A stretch of DNA of 9,717 nucleotides, from positions 1 through 9,717 of the forward strand of contig CAIWVX010000355.1 in NCBI GenBank assembly GCA_903916205.1. The letters are read 5' to 3'. Below the pieces are notes generated by a model. That model was given only the letters and a program-made list of their open reading frames with translations. It made no database searches and had not been told where the DNA came from. This DNA comes from an uncultured beta proteobacterium (GTDB lineage: Bacteria > Pseudomonadota > Gammaproteobacteria > Burkholderiales > Rhodocyclaceae). A program made the translations under genes and the position numbers. Shown here piece after piece: positions 6,372-9,717 of the stretch. Every line of letters starts with the position of its first letter. The stretch's first letter is position 1.

Positions 6372-8912
6372 ATGGTGGATCAAGTTAACGATAAACGTCC
6401 CCATCTTGTATTAACCGACACATCCAAGGCACAGCCGTTCAAAGCACCTATGGGTGGGGGCGGTGGGTCGCCTGAAATTCCGTTGCTGAATCGCGCTCAG
6501 CATGGCGCAGCACTTCAGGCACAATTGCTCGCTCTAAAACCAATCGCCGAGCAAGCCGTTGAGGTCCAAAAAGGGCAAGATGTTCAAAGCGGTCTCGGAT
6601 TGCAGATTCAATTTGTGGGCCTGCCCGATGTTGCACTCGCCTTTGAGAGCCTTGGCAACGAACGTAGCCGTGACCTGAGCAAGCAGATCGAAATTTTGAG
6701 TGTGCGAGCTGACGGCAACACCACGGTTGCTAACGTCTTCGTTCCAGAGGGAAAACTCAACCACTTCGAGAAGTACATAGAAGAGTACCTTGCGGCAAAG
6801 ACGAACAAGAAAGGTAACTTAATCGATCATGGCGCGCTTCTTAATGCCATCGCGTCGATACGTACTGCAGAAATCAAAGCTCTCTGGACCGATGAGCCCG
6901 CTTTGCTGCCGACAGATTTGTCCGAGAAATTCTGGTGGGAAGTCTGGTTGCCAGTACGTGGCCGTCGCAATGACGTTGTCGAAGATTTTCGCAAACTGAC
7001 CGCCTTAGCCGAGTGTCAGGTCAGCGAACATCAAGTTAATTTCCCAGAACGCACTGTGGTACTCATGTATGGTTCGCAGCAGCAATTCGCTAAATCCGTT
7101 ATGACCTTGAATTGCGTAGCCGAATTGCGGCGGGCAAAGGAAACGGCAGAATTTTTTGACGGTTTGACGCCGCATGAGCAACAAAGGTGGGCCGATGAAG
7201 CACTGGCAAGGCTCAGTCTGCCAGCGGATTCTGATGAAACACCTCGAGTCTGCCTACTGGATTCAGGGGTCAATCGGGGCCATCCTTTACTCGCGCCTCT
7301 GATCGGCACAAATGACCTTCACACGGTAAATCCAGCGTGGGGTACTAACGATGCTGCTAATCACGGCACAGGCATTGCCGGTCTTGTGGCTTTCGGCGAC
7401 TTGACAGAAATGCTTGCCACCGATGCACCAATAGTCTTGGCACATCGATTAGAGTCAGTAAAGCTCACTCCAGAACAAGGGGCGAACCAAGGGGATGCAA
7501 AACACCATGGTTATCTATTTGCGGAAGCTGTAGGCCGCCCAGAAGTGGCTGCGCCAACTCGACCTCGTGTATTCACCTCGGCAGTGACTTCTGCAGATGG
7601 TCGTGATCGCGGCAGGCCGTCCGCGTGGTCGTCTACAGTTGACAGACTCGCTGCCGACTATGATGGTGACGGCCAATTTCCGCGTCTTTTCGTAATTTCG
7701 GCAGGCAATACTGAGGATGAGCATTCTTGGAGCGCCTATCCTGCCAGCCTTACGACGAATGGTATCCGAGACCCAGGTCAATCATGGAACGCGCTCACCG
7801 TTGGCGCATTTACGAACAAGACAAACATTACTGAAGCGGATGCTCAACACTTTCAGCCAATCGCAGCAACCGGTGGACTGAGCCCATTCACGACAAGCTC
7901 TGGCGAGTGGAATAGTGCTTGGCCCCTGAAACCGGAGGTTGTGTTTGAAGGCGGCAATGTTGGTAAATCTGCTGATGCGTGTACGTGGATCACCAGTCTT
8001 CAGTTGATGACAACCAACAACCAACCCATTGAGCGGTTGTTCAAGACGATCAATGCCACCAGCGCAGCTTCTGCCTTGTGTGCTCGAATGGCGGCGCAAC
8101 TCATGGCGGCATATCCGGCGCTACGACCCGAGACTATCCGCGCCCTCATTGTGCACTCTGCTGAGTGGACGGATGCTATGCAGACGTCTTACCTTCCAAA
8201 TGGGGCGGCTTCGACCAAATCTGACTATGTCCACTTGATCCGGCATTGCGGATGGGGTGTGCCCGACCTTGATCGTGCTTTGTGGAGTGCAGGCAATTCA
8301 TTGACTTTAGTCGTAGAAGATGTCGTGCATCCTTATCATAAGGTCAAAGGCAAAGTTGTGAGCCGCGACATGAATCTTCACTCGCTTCCATGGCCCAAAG
8401 AAGAGCTACAAGCTTTGCCACCTGACACCAAGGTAGAACTGCGAATTACTCTGTCTTACTTTATCGAGCCTAATCCCTCCGCTCGGGGAACGGCATCGAG
8501 GTATTACTACTCGTCTCATCGGCTTCGCTTTGATGTGCAGCGTCCGTTGGATGCCACGACAGAGGACTTTGTCGCACGCATCAATGCCGCAGTCGAAAGG
8601 GAGGATGACGACGATCCTGTAGATTCAAAAGATCCAAAATGGGTGCTCGGGGATAGGCAAAGGCACCGTGGCTCGTTGCATCAAGACATTTGGCATGGAA
8701 CTGCTGCTGAATTGGCAAGCCGGGGCTTCATTGCAATCTATCCAGCAAAGGGCTGGTGGCGTACTCGTCATGCTCAAGAGCGATACGAATTGCCTGCTCG
8801 TTATAGCCTTATCGTTTCAATTCGTACACCTCAAACGGATGTGGATCTTTATACCCCAATCGCTCAACAGGTAGCTGCGCAAGTCGCTGTGCCAGTGGTT
8901 ATCAACACCTAG
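6372..8912 (+). CDS. ietS: subtilisin-like (S8) serine protease, IetS-like
   Basis: An 846-aa protein starting 9 bp after the ietA stop, so the pair is almost certainly co-translated. It has no signal peptide or obvious membrane segment, so it should act in the cytoplasm. Residues 1-285 form an N-terminal region with a glycine run (28-32). The S8 core spans about 290-620: Asp in CLLDSGV (D297), His in NHGTGIAG (H331), oxyanion Asn in VISAGNT (N446), and Ser in NATSAAS (S564). The usual GTS around the serine is ATS here, but the triad looks complete. About 220 C-terminal residues follow (WGVPDLDRAL onward), of unknown role. In the described ietAS systems the protease is the toxic or effector part and the AAA+ partner restrains or directs it. 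The same two-gene architecture was reported as an anti-phage system in a screen of defence-island genes. An active protease is a sound inference; its target is unknown. Confidence 0.83.
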   Translation: MVDQVNDKRPHLVLTDTSKAQPFKAPMGGGGGSPEIPLLNRAQHGAALQAQLLALKPIAEQAVEVQKGQDVQSGLGLQIQFVGLPDVALAFESLGNERSRDLSKQIEILSVRADGNTTVANVFVPEGKLNHFEKYIEEYLAAKTNKKGNLIDHGALLNAIASIRTAEIKALWTDEPALLPTDLSEKFWWEVWLPVRGRRNDVVEDFRKLTALAECQVSEHQVNFPERTVVLMYGSQQQFAKSVMTLNCVAELRRAKETAEFFDGLTPHEQQRWADEALARLSLPADSDETPRVCLLDSGVNRGHPLLAPLIGTNDLHTVNPAWGTNDAANHGTGIAGLVAFGDLTEMLATDAPIVLAHRLESVKLTPEQGANQGDAKHHGYLFAEAVGRPEVAAPTRPRVFTSAVTSADGRDRGRPSAWSSTVDRLAADYDGDGQFPRLFVISAGNTEDEHSWSAYPASLTTNGIRDPGQSWNALTVGAFTNKTNITEADAQHFQPIAATGGLSPFTTSSGEWNSAWPLKPEVVFEGGNVGKSADACTWITSLQLMTTNNQPIERLFKTINATSAASALCARMAAQLMAAYPALRPETIRALIVHSAEWTDAMQTSYLPNGAASTKSDYVHLIRHCGWGVPDLDRALWSAGNSLTLVVEDVVHPYHKVKGKVVSRDMNLHSLPWPKEELQALPPDTKVELRITLSYFIEPNPSARGTASRYYYSSHRLRFDVQRPLDATTEDFVARINAAVEREDDDDPVDSKDPKWVLGDRQRHRGSLHQDIWHGTAAELASRGFIAIYPAKGWWRTRHAQERYELPARYSLIVSIRTPQTDVDLYTPIAQQVAAQVAVPVVINT

Positions 8913-8984
8913 TTCAGCAGTGATTTTGTTACATTCCTGAAAATTAGGTTCATTGACCGGGGTACGAACGAGCAGATCTCAAGG

Positions 8985-9296
8985 TTAAGTTTCGGCGAGG
9001 TAGCCGATCATTGGCATATAGCCTTGTTCGCCTTTGTAGGTGAATAGCGCTGCTTCCTTCTCGGCAACGATTTGACTGGCATCAGCGTCCAAGGTGTGTG
9101 CGGTGATCCCACTTTGCCGAATGCGCTGGTTAATGCGGCCAAGAGCTGATAGCCCGGCCTCCTCCCCCATACGACCCAATGGCGTCTGTGCTGGGCACCG
9201 CTTCGCGTTTGGGGACGGTGCCAGCGCCTTGTCGTTCTTAAGGAGACGCAGCAGATATTGCAGAGAGCGGCCTCCGCCGGTGAACATCATTATTCA
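8985..9296 (-). pseudogene. IS1380-family transposase fragment (decayed)
   Basis: The minus-strand translation carries hallmark IS1380 transposase segments: FTGGGRSLQ at the start, MGEEAGLSALGRINQRI, then TLDADASQIVAEKEAA and YTYKG-like FTYKGEQGYMPMIGYLAE at the end. It begins after an in-frame TGA (9294-9296) and stops at TAA (8985-8987) right after GYLAET, where the family continues for hundreds of residues. In the middle the best family match, EAVPSTDAIGSY, is in a different frame (around 9165-9205) from the flanking matches, so at least two indels have broken it. The fragment lacks the N-terminal part and all of the C-terminal catalytic region. It is debris of an old insertion and cannot be functional. 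It lies tail-to-tail with ietS and marks past mobile-element activity here. Confidence 0.75.
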
Positions 9297-9310
9297 TGGG
9301 GTGACTAACA

Positions 9311-9335
9311 TAGGCGTTCGCCTAGCGGGGTTTTT
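9311..9335 (+). terminator. truncated (half) intrinsic terminator
   Basis: CGCCTAGCGGGG followed by TTTTT (9319-9335) has the form of the right arm and U-tract of a strong intrinsic terminator. The matching left arm would be AAAAACCCCGC followed by TAGGCG, but only TAGGCG (9311-9316) is present; the ten bases before it are unrelated. What remains can form a 5-bp hairpin, TAGGC/GCCTA with a GTTC loop. The original was probably a bidirectional terminator serving the mazG-like gene and a convergent neighbour. Residual termination activity is uncertain. Confidence 0.4.
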
Positions 9336-9417
9336 CATGTTCTGTGCAATTTTAATCGTGGAACTTTGGCTTTAAGACGGATTTCAAGTATTTCTAACCT
9401 GTTCTGAGCGCGCTGAA

Positions 9418-9717
9418 TCAATCCTCTAACTGTGTGTATTTGCGGCTTGAACCGTAGCTTTTTTCTACCGGGTAATTCACTGCATTTTTTTCCAGTTTGG
9501 CGCGGGCGGCTTCTTCCAGATTTATTCCCGCTTTATCGGCGATCAGCAGCAGGTAGAGAAGCACATCGGCGCACTCGTCGCGTAACGACTCGTGCGCTTC
9601 TGGGTGGCTCGGTAATGCGGCCATTTCCTCGTCACTCTTCCATTGCGTGAGTTCGAGCAGTTCTGCGGCTTCGAGATTGAGCGAGACAATCAAATTGCGC
9701 AGGGTGTGAAATTGGCC
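9418..9717 (-). CDS. MazG-like nucleotide pyrophosphohydrolase (5' end beyond window)
   Basis: The minus-strand frame is open from the window edge to TGA at 9418-9420. The visible protein starts within QFHTLRNLIVSLNLEAAELLE and ends KYTQLED, about 99 residues; the start codon lies outside the window, and the TTG at 9693 is internal. The metal-binding pattern of the MazG superfamily is clear: E-x-x-E in LEAAELLE and E-x-x-D in DECADVLLYLLLIAD. The FH.LRNL...EAAELLE signature places it with the short dCTPase/RS21-C6-like group, which hydrolyses non-canonical or excess (d)NTPs to monophosphate and pyrophosphate as house-cleaning. It is convergent with the cph and ietAS genes. Its composition resembles the chromosomal background more than ietAS, so I infer it is resident. 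Substrate cannot be decided from sequence. Confidence 0.85.
   Translation of the reverse strand, partial: GQFHTLRNLIVSLNLEAAELLELTQWKSDEEMAALPSHPEAHESLRDECADVLLYLLLIADKAGINLEEAARAKLEKNAVNYPVEKSYGSSRKYTQLED

Noticed and set aside
9094..9375. A 93-codon plus-strand open frame ending in a hydrophobic stretch
   Set aside because: It is antisense to the transposase remnant and runs through the half-terminator; no ribosome site or family match is visible.
1..9717. CRISPR arrays, tRNA or rRNA genes
   Set aside because: No regularly spaced repeats, cloverleaf-like segments or rRNA-like stretches were seen on either strand.

Overview
The window reads as a proteobacterial chromosome segment, most probably betaproteobacterial (Rhodocyclales/Burkholderiales-like). 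The main reason is the tandem pair of cyanophycin synthetase paralogues, a shortened cphA' followed by a full-length cphA, an arrangement known from that class. Codon use is moderately GC-rich in the cph genes and visibly more AT-rich after about 4,944. Taxonomy is an inference; there is no rRNA or other marker here.

Layout. (1) 1-74: last codons of an upstream plus-strand gene. (2) 143-2326 and 2361-4943: two cyanophycin synthetase paralogues, 34 bp apart, in one apparent operon. Cyanophycin is a polymer with an aspartate backbone and arginine side chains, used as a nitrogen store. The first protein (CphA') keeps the ATP-grasp domain and a Cys/HxxEH constellation in its N-terminal domain. 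Its Mur-ligase-like domain is altered and lacks the C-terminal lobe. The second (CphA) has complete ATP-grasp and Mur-ligase domains but has lost the N-terminal HxxEH set. The two look complementary. No cyanophycinase gene lies in the window. (3) 4944-5354: an AT-rich intergenic stretch with a stem-loop after cphA and a doubtful reverse ORF. (4) 5355-6362 and 6372-8912: an AAA+ ATPase and a subtilisin-like (S8) serine protease, 9 bp apart. They match the two-gene ietA/ietS module, first described as a plasmid toxin-antitoxin/exclusion pair and later reported as an anti-phage system. (5) 8985-9296: a frameshifted, two-end-truncated IS1380-family transposase fragment on the minus strand. (6) 9311-9335: what looks like the surviving half of an intrinsic terminator, marking a rearrangement junction. 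(7) 9418-9717: the 3' part of a minus-strand MazG-like nucleotide pyrophosphohydrolase gene that runs off the window.

Interpretation. The cph operon looks resident. The ietAS pair plus IS debris looks like an acquired segment inserted between cphA and the convergent mazG-like gene. The most informative points are the apparent split of active sites between CphA' and CphA, the ietAS defence module, and the truncated terminator that may mark the edge of the acquired DNA.
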